This document shows positions 34,744 through 44,410 of a stretch of DNA of 64,000 nucleotides, one piece after another. This stretch comes from Apium graveolens (Eukaryota > Streptophyta > Magnoliopsida > Apiales > Apiaceae), in assembly GCF_009905375.1 (NCBI RefSeq), contig NC_133650.1, forward strand, positions 141,229,135 to 141,293,134, in the 5' to 3' direction. The notes beneath the pieces were generated by a model, which searched no databases, was not told the DNA's origin, and saw only the letters and a program-made list of their open reading frames with translations. How positions within the stretch are numbered: position 1 is the first letter of the stretch; each line of letters starts with the position of its first letter. Made by a program: the position numbers and the translations under genes.

Positions 34744-37310
34744 TCAAGAGTCTAGTAAAGACTGATCATATAACCCATTTGAGGGAAGCTTTTGAGGTCC
34801 TGAGGTACCACAAGATGATGTTGAATCCCACGAAGTGTGCTTTCGGAGTAGGATCTGGAAAATTCTTGGGATTGATGGTCTCAAAGAGGGGAATTGAGGC
34901 TAACCCCGATAAAATAAAGGCAATCCTGGACATGGAACCCCCAAAAACTGTCAAGGATGTTCAGAAACTCACAGGAAGGGTTGCTGCGCTAGGACGATTC
35001 ATCTCCAAGTCAGGAGACAAGTGCTTGTCATTCTTCAAGTCATTAAAGAACATTAAAGACTTTGTATGGAGTGAGGAAAATCAGAAGGCATTTGAAGAGT
35101 TAAAGAAGTATATGGGCCAGGCCCCGTTGTTGGCCAAGCCAGTTCTGGGTGAAGTTTTATTCTTGTACTTGGCTGTTTCAGAAAGCGCCTTGAGCGCGGT
35201 GTTGGTTAAGGAGGAACTGAAAGTCCAGAAACCCGTATACTATGTCAGCAAAATTTTGCATGGTGCTGAGTTGAATTATTCAGCCATTGAGAAATTCGCT
35301 TTAGCCTTGGTGATGGCTTCAAGAAAGCTGCGTCCTTATTTTCAAGCTCACCAAATTGAAGTGCTAACAAATCAGCCACTGAGAAATATCATTCACAGTC
35401 CCAATGCAAGTGGGAGACTAATTAAGTGGGCAATAGAGTTGGGAGAGTTCGATCTCAAGTATAAGCCACGTATGGCCATAAAAGCCCAGGCACTAGCTGA
35501 CTTCGTGGTGGAATGTACCATACCCAACCAAGAAGTCGGGGGGCAGGAAGATACCACACCTCAAGACAAGGGAGTCGATAATGGGGACAACGAGAAAGAA
35601 TATTGGGTTCTCTATTTTGATGGAGCATCAAAAACAAATTCCAGTGGAGCAGGGTTGGTTTTGCAAAGCCCTGATGGATTCTTAATAGAGTATGCCATGA
35701 AGCTAGACTTCCCAACCACAAATAATGAGGCAGAGTATGAAGCCCTGATTGCTGGCCTTGGTCTAGCTGGGACACTTAGAGTCAAAAACTTAAAGGTCCG
35801 TGGAGACTCAAAGTTGATCATATCCCAGGTAAAGGGAGAATTTGAAGCAAGGGATGATACGATGGCAAAGTATGTTTGCCTAGTAAAGGCTGTGATGACC
35901 CAATTTAATGAATGCCATGTTGAACACATTCCAAGGGAAGAAAATGCTAAAGCAGATGCGCTATCAAAGTTTGCTTCATCTGAGATTGAAGAAAGCTCAG
36001 GAAGTGTGTACTTCCGTGTTTTGAAGACACGAAGCATAGATGTTAAGCTTGTGGCTCCCGTAGGCTTGGGGACATCATGGATTGATCCCATCAAGGCTCA
36101 CATTCAGACCGGTTGGTTGCCAAGCGATACAATTGAGGCACGGAAGTTAACTGTTCGAGCACTAAGGTACTCTTTGATAGATGGGATTCTATATAAAAGA
36201 TCTTTCGTGGTTCCTTACTTGAGGTGTCTCAGGCCCGATGAGGCGCGCTTAGCTCTTGAGGAAGTGCATGGAGGTATTTGTGGGCAACACTTGGGGGGCA
36301 GGGCCTTGGCTCATAAGATAACTCGTTTAGGCTTCTATTGGCCAGAAATGATGGCTGATGCCAAAGAATATGTAAAGAAGTGTGATCGTTGTCAGAAGCA
36401 TGCACCAGTTGCCAGACAACCCCCCGAGATGCTGACCTCTATCAACTCACCTATTCCCTTTGCTATGTGGGGGATGGATATTCTAGGGCCTTTTCCTATG
36501 GCCACAACACAAAGGAAGTTTCTGATTGTAGCCATTGATTATTTCACCAAGTGGATCGAAGCCAAACCTTTGGCCAAAATCACAACTAAGCAGGTTGCAC
36601 AATTCCTGTGGGAAAACATTATGTGCCGATATGGAATTCCCCGTATCCTCGTCACTGACAATGGAACGCAATTCAACAATGAGGAATTCAAGAAGTATTG
36701 TGAAGAAAATGAAATTGAGTTACGATTCACCTCTGTGGCTCACCCGCAAGCCAATGGGCAAGCGGAAGTAGCAAATCGGATAATCCTGGATGGATTAAAG
36801 AAGAGGATCGAGAAGTCAAGAAATAATTGGGTGGACGAGATACTTCCCATATTATGGGCCTATAGGACTACCTGTAGAGTCACGACGGGAGCAACTCCCT
36901 TCTTGTTGGCGTATGGGGCAGAAGCAGTAGTTCCGGTGGAGATATCACATTCCTCTCCAAGGATTCAGGCTTTCAACGCAGAGGAAAATGGGGAAGGTCA
37001 GAGGTTAGCCCTAGATTTGATCGATGAAGTGCGAGATAAGGCACATGCAAAGATAGTAGAATATCAGAAAAAAGCTTCATTCTACTACAACCTAAGGGTT
37101 AAAGAAAGGTTTTTTAAACAAGGCGATCTAGTCTTGAGGAAGATAGAAGCATCTGGTGTTGGACAGAAAGGGAAGCTTGCCCCAAATTGGGAAGGGCCGT
37201 ACAGAGTCAAGAACGTTCAAGGTAGAGGAACCTACAAGCTCGAGACTATGGATGGTTTTGAAGTCCCGAGGACCTGGCACGCACAAAACCTGAAGGTTTA
37301 CTACGTGTAA
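34716..37310 (+). CDS. pol: Pol part 2 of the Tat element: RT active site, two RNase H domains, integrase
   Basis: The frame gives 864 residues. RT starts at the catalytic YVDDM (residues 4-8). The first RNase H (about 146-263) has lost its acidic centre: LAVSES replaces TDAS, EKFALALV replaces the Glu-bearing EKE form, and LTNQPL replaces the TDH form. The second RNase H (about 295-418) is complete: Asp in YFDGAS, Glu in NNEAEYEAL, Asp in RGDSKL and Asp in KADALS. Integrase follows: the zinc domain His/His/Cys/Cys (513-561), then Asp in MDILGPF, Asp in TDNGTQF and a Glu 36 residues later in QANGQAE. The C-terminal domain is GDLVLRK...NWEGPYRV, and no chromodomain is present. The second RNase H presumably does the cutting. 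The N-terminus is an artefact of the upstream break. Confidence 0.95.
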   Translation: MEVYVDDMLVKSLVKTDHITHLREAFEVLRYHKMMLNPTKCAFGVGSGKFLGLMVSKRGIEANPDKIKAILDMEPPKTVKDVQKLTGRVAALGRFISKSGDKCLSFFKSLKNIKDFVWSEENQKAFEELKKYMGQAPLLAKPVLGEVLFLYLAVSESALSAVLVKEELKVQKPVYYVSKILHGAELNYSAIEKFALALVMASRKLRPYFQAHQIEVLTNQPLRNIIHSPNASGRLIKWAIELGEFDLKYKPRMAIKAQALADFVVECTIPNQEVGGQEDTTPQDKGVDNGDNEKEYWVLYFDGASKTNSSGAGLVLQSPDGFLIEYAMKLDFPTTNNEAEYEALIAGLGLAGTLRVKNLKVRGDSKLIISQVKGEFEARDDTMAKYVCLVKAVMTQFNECHVEHIPREENAKADALSKFASSEIEESSGSVYFRVLKTRSIDVKLVAPVGLGTSWIDPIKAHIQTGWLPSDTIEARKLTVRALRYSLIDGILYKRSFVVPYLRCLRPDEARLALEEVHGGICGQHLGGRALAHKITRLGFYWPEMMADAKEYVKKCDRCQKHAPVARQPPEMLTSINSPIPFAMWGMDILGPFPMATTQRKFLIVAIDYFTKWIEAKPLAKITTKQVAQFLWENIMCRYGIPRILVTDNGTQFNNEEFKKYCEENEIELRFTSVAHPQANGQAEVANRIILDGLKKRIEKSRNNWVDEILPILWAYRTTCRVTTGATPFLLAYGAEAVVPVEISHSSPRIQAFNAEENGEGQRLALDLIDEVRDKAHAKIVEYQKKASFYYNLRVKERFFKQGDLVLRKIEASGVGQKGKLAPNWEGPYRVKNVQGRGTYKLETMDGFEVPRTWHAQNLKVYYV

Positions 37311-37646
37311 GATAGGCGAAGTACGATTCTCACTTGTCATTGTGACAAGTAGGTTTAAAAGCACCTGGAAGCTTTGCTTGCGTAGGATTTTATATTCCAG
37401 TAGAATTTACATTGTCTAGTTATTATTGATTAGGGTCGAACCCATGCTATGTAAGGTTTTGAAAAACCAGACTTCATATTAAAGAGTTTGAAATTACTTC
37501 AATCCAAGGATGTTTAAGGCTCAAATGCATATTAAACAGAAAGAGGCAAGAAAAGCAACATATAAAATATAAGCCCCGAAGGGTAATAAGTTTTGAATAC
37601 GATTAAGTCAATACAATAAGACAAGCCATGCAAGGCTGAAAAAGCT
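37311..37646 (+). other. Spacer between pol and the antisense gene
   Basis: No gene is present. On the minus strand this is the region downstream of the antisense stop, where transcript 3' ends would form. AT-rich TTATATTTTATATG (37555-37570, minus) is a weak polyadenylation candidate. Confidence 0.45.
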
Positions 37647-39549
37647 CTAAGGAGCTGAGGTGCCCTCGGCGTCCATATCATCGTCTTCTCCGCTCTCGCT
37701 AGATGTCTCCGTCGTCTCGGAGGAGGAAGAGCTGTCATCCTCAGCAGGTCTGGAAGAAGACTCGGGAGGAGGAAGAAGTGGATCCTGAGGAACATGGTCC
37801 GAGACAACTACTCGGGTACGAAACCTCTGTAGCAAAGCCTCATCGTCAGGGCAGATGTAGTCCGCCGGGTTAATATCAGGACAAGCCTCGTTCACGGTCC
37901 CAAGGGCCGTGTCCCAACCAGTCCTAAAAAACTCGGGAAAGACTGAATCATCCCTAATCCTCATAGATTGGGCAAACTCCTCCGAGTCCAGATAATTGTC
38001 TATAGCTTTATCCTTCTCCGCCCGAAGTACCACCAGCTCGGCGTTAGACTCTCCGAGTTCTTCCTCCTTGCGCTTGAGCTTCTTCTCCAGGGTAGCATAC
38101 TTCTTCTGCTGCCTCCTGAGGGCATTATCGGCCTTATCAGAAGCCCGCTTCCATGATTCGGCTTGCCTCACAGCGCCTTGAAAGTAGGCGTTAGACTGAA
38201 ACAAAACAATTAACAAAGTATAAGGCAAGAAAGTGCTACAAGAACGAGAAATAAGTTTAAAAAAGAGAAGGCATACCGAAGCCAGAGATTGGGCTCCCAT
38301 GAGCTTAATCCTCTCAAGGTCAGGGGTGGCCACCACATCAGTAAAGTCCTTTGGAGTCACGCTATGGTAGGACCAATCCCAAGCATGCTTCGTGGAACCA
38401 ACCACGGTATCCCCTCGGCGGAATCCCCAGAGAGGCTGAAAGGCGCCTGTAGCAGCAGCAGCAGGGGCAGCAGCAGTGATAGGAGCATTATGGCCCTCAG
38501 CTCCTTCAGCTGAAGCCTCCCCCATAGGCTCCTTGTGCTTTCTCAAGAAGATAGGCTCTGTCGCCTTTCCTCTGGTGTCTAGGCCTGCTAACCGAGCTTT
38601 CTTCATCCTAGCTGTTTCCTCGACCAAGGGGACATTGTCCTCGTTAATCTCCTTAGCAGCTGAAACAAAGCAAAAGACAAAATAAGTGATGTTAATAATG
38701 CGTGAAATAAAGAAAAATTGAGAAGGGAAGAGAAATACCCTGTTGAGAAACAGAGGATAGTCCCACATGAATCAGGGAAAACTCTTCTAAAAGAGTCCAG
38801 CTGGTAGTGGTGCCATCATCCTGAGTGAGCCCATTGTAAATGATAGTTTCTTCAGGAGTTAAGTGAATGGATTTGAGGCTACCATCACTGACCTTCCCGA
38901 AGGAAGATCGAAAGAGCGTGCCCCAGTCGCCATTCTCCCAACGTAACCCAACGAAACTATTCCTCCAATTTGGATTATTATCAGGAATAGAGGCGCTATT
39001 AAAGATATGTTTGCTTTTGGGCCTTTGTTTGACATAAACCCAGCCACAAATATTGGAAGAACTATTGTAACATTGAAAGACTTTCCTAAAAACGGCTACA
39101 GAAAGAGGAAAGCCCTCCCTAAGACAACAAACCATAAAACATAGAATATTCCTCCAGGCGTTTGGAGGAAGCTGACACGGGTTGATTTGTAAGTCAGCCA
39201 AAAGATGAGGGATAAAAGGATGGAAAGGGAACCTAAGCCCAGCATTAAGGGCGTCGGTGTAGATGAAGAGAGTATCGGGCCTCCAGTGGCAAGTACGGTC
39301 GCCACCAGAGACTGGAACTAGTCTAAAGGGGGGAGGGACGTTATAACGAGCATTTAGTTTATTGAAATCTATGTTATGCCAAGTATTACAGTGATTAAAG
39401 GAGTCGAGATGTGCAGTGGAAGGATATTCATCCCCCCTAGTATTAATCATATCAATTAAAGACATATATGAAGAGCGGATCTCGATATCCTTACCTCGTT
39501 TTGAAGCCGAGGCTATCTTGGCCGCCCTCTCGGAACTCTTGTCAGCCAT
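37647..39549 (-). CDS. Spliced antisense gene of the Tat element (three exons, 580 aa)
   Basis: On the minus strand, exon 1 is 39549-38739, exon 2 is 38659-38277 and exon 3 is 38195-37647. The introns are 79 and 81 bp, both GT...AG with long T-rich 3' ends finishing TTTCAG. The joined exons total 1,743 bases, exactly 581 codons including the stop. Exon 1 encodes a globular region with several Trp and Cys residues (e.g. CHWRPDTLFIYTDALN, CCLREGFPLSVAVFRK), resembling the family named putative gypsy-type transposon (Pfam Transposase_28, from memory). Exon 3 encodes a long coiled coil rich in Lys/Glu and an acidic Ser tail. Without splicing, each intron would read into hydrophobic nonsense. Antisense extra genes are known from Tat elements; their role is unknown. 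Confidence 0.88.
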
Positions 39550-39672
39550 CTAGTAAAGACTGGAAAAGACTTGGGAGGAGGAAGAAGTGGATTTGAGGGA
39601 GGAGAAGATTAGGAAGTTTGAGATGAAGAGAAATGAAATGAGAGGTGTGAAGAAGCACACTCTCATCCCACC

Positions 39673-39680
39673 TATATATA
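39673..39680 (-). promoter_or_regulatory. TATA box for the antisense gene
   Basis: TATATATA within CCTATATATAGG lies about 124 bp upstream of the antisense ATG at 39549. It is followed on the minus strand by a CT-rich leader (39560-39600), as in many plant 5' UTRs. Confidence 0.6.
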
Positions 39681-39681
39681 G

Positions 39682-40815
39682 GAGAAATAAGGGGATTTGG
39701 GCCTCAAAAAAGCCCATTTGAGCCCAAAAATAAGAAGGTTCTGGAATTATCCAGAAAATCCCTGGAAAAATTGAGAGAAATTTGAATTTTTTTTGAAGAT
39801 TCTGGAAGAATCCAGAATAACCTTAGAAGAATTTGGAATTTGGGCTCAGAAATGAGGCCCAATTCTAGAAAAATCTTGAAAAACCCAAGGCCCAGTACCA
39901 AGGCCCAAATACAAAAAGCCCTATTTGAGGCCCAAAATGATTTTTTCAGGCCCAGGATTAATAAAGATAGTGGGCCCCAAGGTCAGAACAGCCCAGAAAA
40001 GGGCCTAATTAGTTAAAAATACAAAACCCAGTTGAAATGGGCCCAGGTTATAAACCAAGAAAGGGGATGGCCCAAAAGAATACAGCCCAGGTTTAAGGGC
40101 CCAAATCCAAATTACAGAAATATATGCAAGAAGTTAATTCAAGACCAATTCGACCAGGAAACACAAAGGAATCATGATCGAAACTCCTGAGGTCGAAATC
40201 TTGTCGATCAAGGCTGAAAAATAAGCTTAATTCGACCTGAATTAAGACTCATTCGACTAGAAATCAACTGAAAACCCTGGTCGAAACAATCCTGCTCGAA
40301 ATTGCTTCGACCAAGGCAAGAAAGGCGGCTAATTCGGTCAAAACAAAGAATTCTGACCCAAAACCCTGACCGAAAATTTCCTGGTCGAAAAGGGGAAATA
40401 GCTGTTTCATTCGATCAAGAATGGCAGAATGTTTTTGACCCGGTCGACCAGGAAACCAAATAAAATCCTGGTCGAATGAGCCCTGCCCGAATTTGCATCG
40501 ACCTGGGCAACAAATGAGGGTTAATTCGGTCAAAAACGGGGATCCTGACCGAAAAGGACGAAAATCCTAGTCGAAAAAAAAAAAAAAAAAAAAAAGGGGA
40601 AAAAAAATCCTGGCCGAAATTCGACCAGGACCTCTGCTCGAATATTCCTGCTCGAATTTCCTTCGACCAGGGCTGAAAGAAGGTTAATTCGACCAGGATC
40701 CTGGCCGAATGGATCCCTGGTCGAAAACTGTATAAAAAAAAAAAAAAAAATCCTGGAAAATTACAAAAAAAAAAAAATCAGGAAATTCCTTAAAATAATT
40801 TTTGAAAAATGTTAA
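39682..40815. repeat. 3' untranslated region of the Tat element with dispersed TCGACC/GGTCGAA words
   Basis: No gene is present. About 39700-40110 is rich in GGCCCA/TGGGCC words. About 40145-40735 holds many copies of (A/T)TTCGACCAGGA and CCTGGTCGAAA in both orientations, so the strand can fold on itself. Poly-A runs lie at 40566-40607 and 40735-40780. Confidence 0.7.
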
Positions 40816-41215
40816 TATTTTCAGAAATTAAGGAATAAATCCAGAAATTAAGGAATAAATCCAGAAATTAAGGATAAATTCCAGAAATTAAGGAATAAAT
40901 CCAGAAATTAAGGATAAAATCCAGAAATTAAGGAATAAATCCAGAAATTAAGGATAAATTCCAGAAATTAAGGATAAAATCCAGAAATTAAGGAATAAAT
41001 CCAGAAATTAAGGATAAATTCCAGAAATTAAGGAATAAATCCAGAAATTAAGGGAAAAATCCCAGAAATTAAGGGAAAAATCCAGAAATTAAGGATAAAT
41101 CCCAGAAAAATAAGGAAAAATCCCAGAAAAATTAGGGAAAATCCCAGAAAAATTAGGGAAAATTCCAGAAATTAGGGAAAAATCCCGGAAATTAGGGAAA
41201 AATTCCTGGAAATCA
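40816..41215. repeat. 20-bp tandem repeat array (CCAGAAATTAAGGAATAAAT)
   Basis: About 18 units, mostly exactly 20 bp, alternate between AAGGAATAAAT and AAGGATAAA(T/A)T forms. They grade at the right end into CCCAGAAAAATTAGGGAAAA. The minus-strand frame 41089-41304 is only this repeat translated. Confidence 0.92.
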
Positions 41216-41339
41216 AAATAATTCCTAAATAAAAGGAAAAATTCGTTGTAAACGTGTAGGTCGCTCCACACTTTACGGAAAAACGAAACCCTGTAAGGGA
41301 ACAAATAGACTTAACTTCTGCGAAACCTATTCAATGTTT

Positions 41340-41359
41340 CCCAAAAGTTGGGGGGCAAA
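41340..41359 (+). promoter_or_regulatory. Polypurine tract of the Tat element
   Basis: AAAAGTTGGGGGGCAAA lies immediately left of the 3' LTR, a typical Tat-type PPT. Confidence 0.8.
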
Positions 41360-41928
41360 TGATAGGGATAAATAAATTATTATTGTATAATTAAATACTG
41401 CATTAATTGTACAAGCTGTGGGCTACTAGGCCCAATAAAAAGATATATGAAACTCAGACCAGAAAGGTTAAGCCTGATGGACCAGATCAGGCCTGATGGA
41501 ATAAAAAAGGCCCAAAAGCCCTAATTATTAATTAATTTCGTAATTAATTAATAAGGGAAAAATCAGCTATTGAGAAGAGTCCCGATAAGGATATAAATCC
41601 TTATAGATTAGCCTCAAGGGGACCTAAAAGGATAAGGGATCAGCTTCCTACTTCCTAGGACTCCTAAGTCTATCCTAATTCAGAGGCTTGTCCCCCAAGT
41701 CTCCTATACCAAGTCCAATTCAAGGACTCCCACATCTATATAAGGGGCCTCACCCCACAAATCAGAACTACGTTTTTTGACTTGATCCTTGGCAGTCAGC
41801 AAGGTACGTAGGCATCTTGTTAAGGCAGATTGAGTCACGAAACACAAGAGCAGTCAAATCGAGCCTTGGAGCTCACGTTCCTTAGTATTAAATACAGCAA
41901 TTATATATAGAAGTTTTAATCCATAACA
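41360..41928 (+). repeat. 3' LTR of the Tat element (569 bp)
   Basis: This is the same length as the 5' LTR, and I found no difference on reading both. It is followed by TSD agagc. Confidence 0.97.
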
Positions 41929-41933
41929 AGAGC

Positions 41934-42250
41934 TAATCAAGGATTATGATTATGAGATTCTTTATCATCCAGGGAAAGCCAAAATGGTGGCTAATGCCCT
42001 TAGTATAAAGGAGAGACTCAAGATGAAGATGTTTTTGGGAGAGTTTATAAGAGATTTTGAGAAAATGGAAATAGAAGTGAAGGTAACCGGAGCCGGTACC
42101 GAAAAGCTGTTTGAGATTGCAATACAGTCCGAATTATCGGAAAAGAACATATTGTGCCAGAAAAAGTGATGAATGAAGGCAGAGAGCCAACAATTAGATA
42201 AAAGATTAATACCGAGAAAGATGATAAGGGAATAATGAGGTATTCCTACA
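41934..42250 (+). pseudogene. Displaced RNase H block, element 2 (right half), running into an integrase start
   Basis: This continues from 31001. It begins with an [17 protein letters not shown] stretch, then KAKMVANALSIKERLKM, then the linker [15 protein letters not shown] to a stop at 42167. A short integrase-like piece follows (EKDDKGIMRYSYRIWVPNV, about 42210-42270). The open frame 41984-42169 is part of this. Confidence 0.75.
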
Positions 42251-42429
42251 GAATTTGGGTTCCAAATGTTTAAGAGCGTAAGGACTGGATCTTAGATGAA
42301 ATCCATAGCTCGAGGAATAAGATTTAGGGCAAACCCCGAATGTGATAGTCAGGGAGGTTGCCATTAAGAAAGAAGGAGCCCATAACATAATGAAGTGGAA
42401 AACAAGGATTTTAACGTATAAGATAACCC

Positions 42430-42980
42430 CAAGTATGGGAGAAGGAGGAAACATTTCATACTAAGGAAACAGAAAGTCGAGTAAGGAAAGGAGACCTGAG
42501 ACGGTACTCCTATACGGCAATTCATGGACCTGTCTAAAGAGAACTTAGACTATTATCCCCAACCACCACCCTGAGGAGACAGTGCGGTGGGAAATTCTTT
42601 CAGGACCTTTAAGTCACTAAGCTCTCAGAGTTCAAAGGAACAAGCGAACCCGGTCGAGGTAAGAGCCTGGCTAAAGGAAATATAGGAATCATTTGAGATT
42701 CTAAATGATTGACGAATCACAAAAGACTGTTTTTGTCACTTACCCTCCTAAGAGAGAGGCCACCCGCTGGTGAAAGACCAAGAAAGGCACGGAGCCAGAG
42801 GTTAGAATAAACTGATTAAAGTTCAGTCAATTGTTTTTGGGAAAGTAACTCCCAAGGTTATGAAGGTAGTATAAAAACTTTAGAGCCAGAACAAAAGCGG
42901 ACAAGTATGATGAATTATGAATTTAAGTTGTAAAAGTTGTCAAGATTCGTTCTGAGGACACGAATCTAGAATGACGGGAT
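42430..42980 (+). pseudogene. Gag core fragment, element 2
   Basis: Pieces of a capsid-type gag are readable in shifting frames. ANPVEVRAWLKEI and SFEIL lie at 42645-42705. The diagnostic FVTYPPKREATRWWKTKKGTE (in parts) lies at about 42735-42800. The block lies after the RNase H block, the opposite of normal gag-before-pol order. The homologous block in element 1 is at 12950-13170. Confidence 0.65.
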
Positions 42981-43859
42981 GTTTGAAATCAATGTTTATG
43001 TTGTGTTGGTTCATGTAATGGTTGTAATGGAAACAAAAATTAAAGACTGAAAAGGGTAGGAGTATAAAGGGATATAAAGGAAATAGAGTTGAGAAGTGAT
43101 AAGGGAGTTAGGTATGGAAAACCCTATGAAACCCTTGCAATAAATATAGAGAAGTGTGTCATCATCAGCGCGATGGTGACTGATCATGAGATAAATTCAA
43201 GGTTTGAAGGCGTAAGCGATACGTATAGTTAATTCCCTTGAATTTGACAGTATTCGATGAAACTTTGAGATAGATCGATTGATTAATAAGGAAACGCGGA
43301 TGGACTGAGGAGTCAAGAAAGTAAGAAATTAGGAAAATTGGATGAAGGAAGTGACCTTCAAGAATATGAAGTGTAAGACCGTGGCTTGATACCCAGAAAG
43401 GGAGATGCCAGGTATGAAAGATATTCCAACATTGAGATGGCTGTTGAGATAAACAACAAAAGTAAATAAGGAATTATTAAGAAGAAGTTCACATTGAACA
43501 CGACCAATATCTTCCAGAACATCCTTGTTATCGTTACCCAATTTAGGCAAGAAAAGCGGATAACCATTGTTATCTTTTGGAGGCCATATTAATTGACTTC
43601 ATTTTGAATACAGATGTTATTGTGAAATTCGGCATATACTATCGAGGTGGGAATGATTGAATAAGACACCCTTATCAGGGATATATGACTTGATTTATCC
43701 ATGGAAGGATGCATGTACCTTTTTAAAGGTGGAATTAAGGATAGAACATCGGTAACTCAAAATGAATCCTAGGGGAATGCATAAAGGTTGGCATTTCACC
43801 CTTAATAGGGATAGTATGAGTTTTGACAGTATGAATTGGAAAGGATTAAGGTAATAACA
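42981..43859 (+). other. Degenerate internal region of element 2
   Basis: No domain is readable in any frame, although the matching region in element 1 (about 11900-12930) is similar in sequence. It lies where protease and the first part of RT would be expected. Minus-strand frames 43329-43550 and 43358-43567 are shadows. Confidence 0.45.
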
Positions 43860-44180
43860 ACCTTTAAGAATCAGTGGAGAAATTTTTTAGAAGTATATAG
43901 ACAATGATTCTGGTATTAATAAATGGTATCTTGATATGCCCTGTGCCTAGGGTGCACCTGATGAAGGATTTAAGGATAACCTTAGAGGTCTTACAAGGAG
44001 AAAAGGTAATATTCAAAGTTCTCAAGAATAGAAATTTTGATAAAGGAAATATGACGTAATTATAATAATGCCAGGTGGGGCACGTGTTGAACCATAAGAA
44101 AGTATAGATCGACCCAATGAGGGTCGAGATTGGTGAAAACAAGAAGGACCCAAGATAAGAGACGTCCTAAGTATGATCGA
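43860..44180 (+). pseudogene. Reverse transcriptase fragment, element 2
   Basis: LVLINGILIC (about 43908) stands where gypsy RT has VFIDDILIY, so both catalytic Asp are lost. LMKDLRITLEVLQGEKVIFKVL (in parts, 43958-44025) follows, then GHVLNHKKV and DPMRVEI, the usual sequence leading to the RT thumb. Several stops occur. The minus-strand frame 43864-44142 is a shadow. Confidence 0.68.
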
Positions 44181-44339
44181 GAGTCAGTCGTGGCAATGTT
44201 CACATCTAAAGACTAAGGCAATGACTTATGGAAAAAAATGGTGATTTTTTTTCTTCTCACCAGGACTTAAGAAAAGCATTTTCACATAAGCAGTGATTGA
44301 AATGAGGTAGAAAATTTATTTGGAGGTGGTTAAAATGAC

Positions 44340-44410
44340 ATTGACTGTAAGGAAATTTTACTATCAGGAAAGGCCAAAGAGGTGGCCGACACTTTAAAGG
44401 TAAGAGGATA
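44340..44410 (+). pseudogene. Second RNase H tail, element 2
   Basis: LLSGKAKEVADTLKVRG corresponds to the [15 protein letters not shown] tail of gypsy RNase H. A better-preserved copy of the same tail is already present at 41961-42015, so part of RNase H occurs twice in this element. Confidence 0.55.

Larger units (their letters stand above)
31002..41928 (+). mobile_element. Element 3: young Tat-lineage Ty3/gypsy retrotransposon, near complete
   Basis: TSD agagc lies at 30997-31001 and 41929-41933. The two 569-bp LTRs look identical base for base. The order is LTR, PBS, gag-protease, RT, two RNase H domains, integrase, an antisense gene, a repeat-rich 3' region, PPT, LTR. The two RNase H domains and the antisense gene before the 3' LTR place it in the Tat lineage (Retand-like). 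The coding region has two single-base deletions. This is the most recent insertion seen in the window. Confidence 0.95.

Noticed and set aside
41089..41304. Minus-strand frame with repeated FPNFSGI.
   Set aside because: It is the translation of the tandem repeat and its flank, with no independent coding signal.
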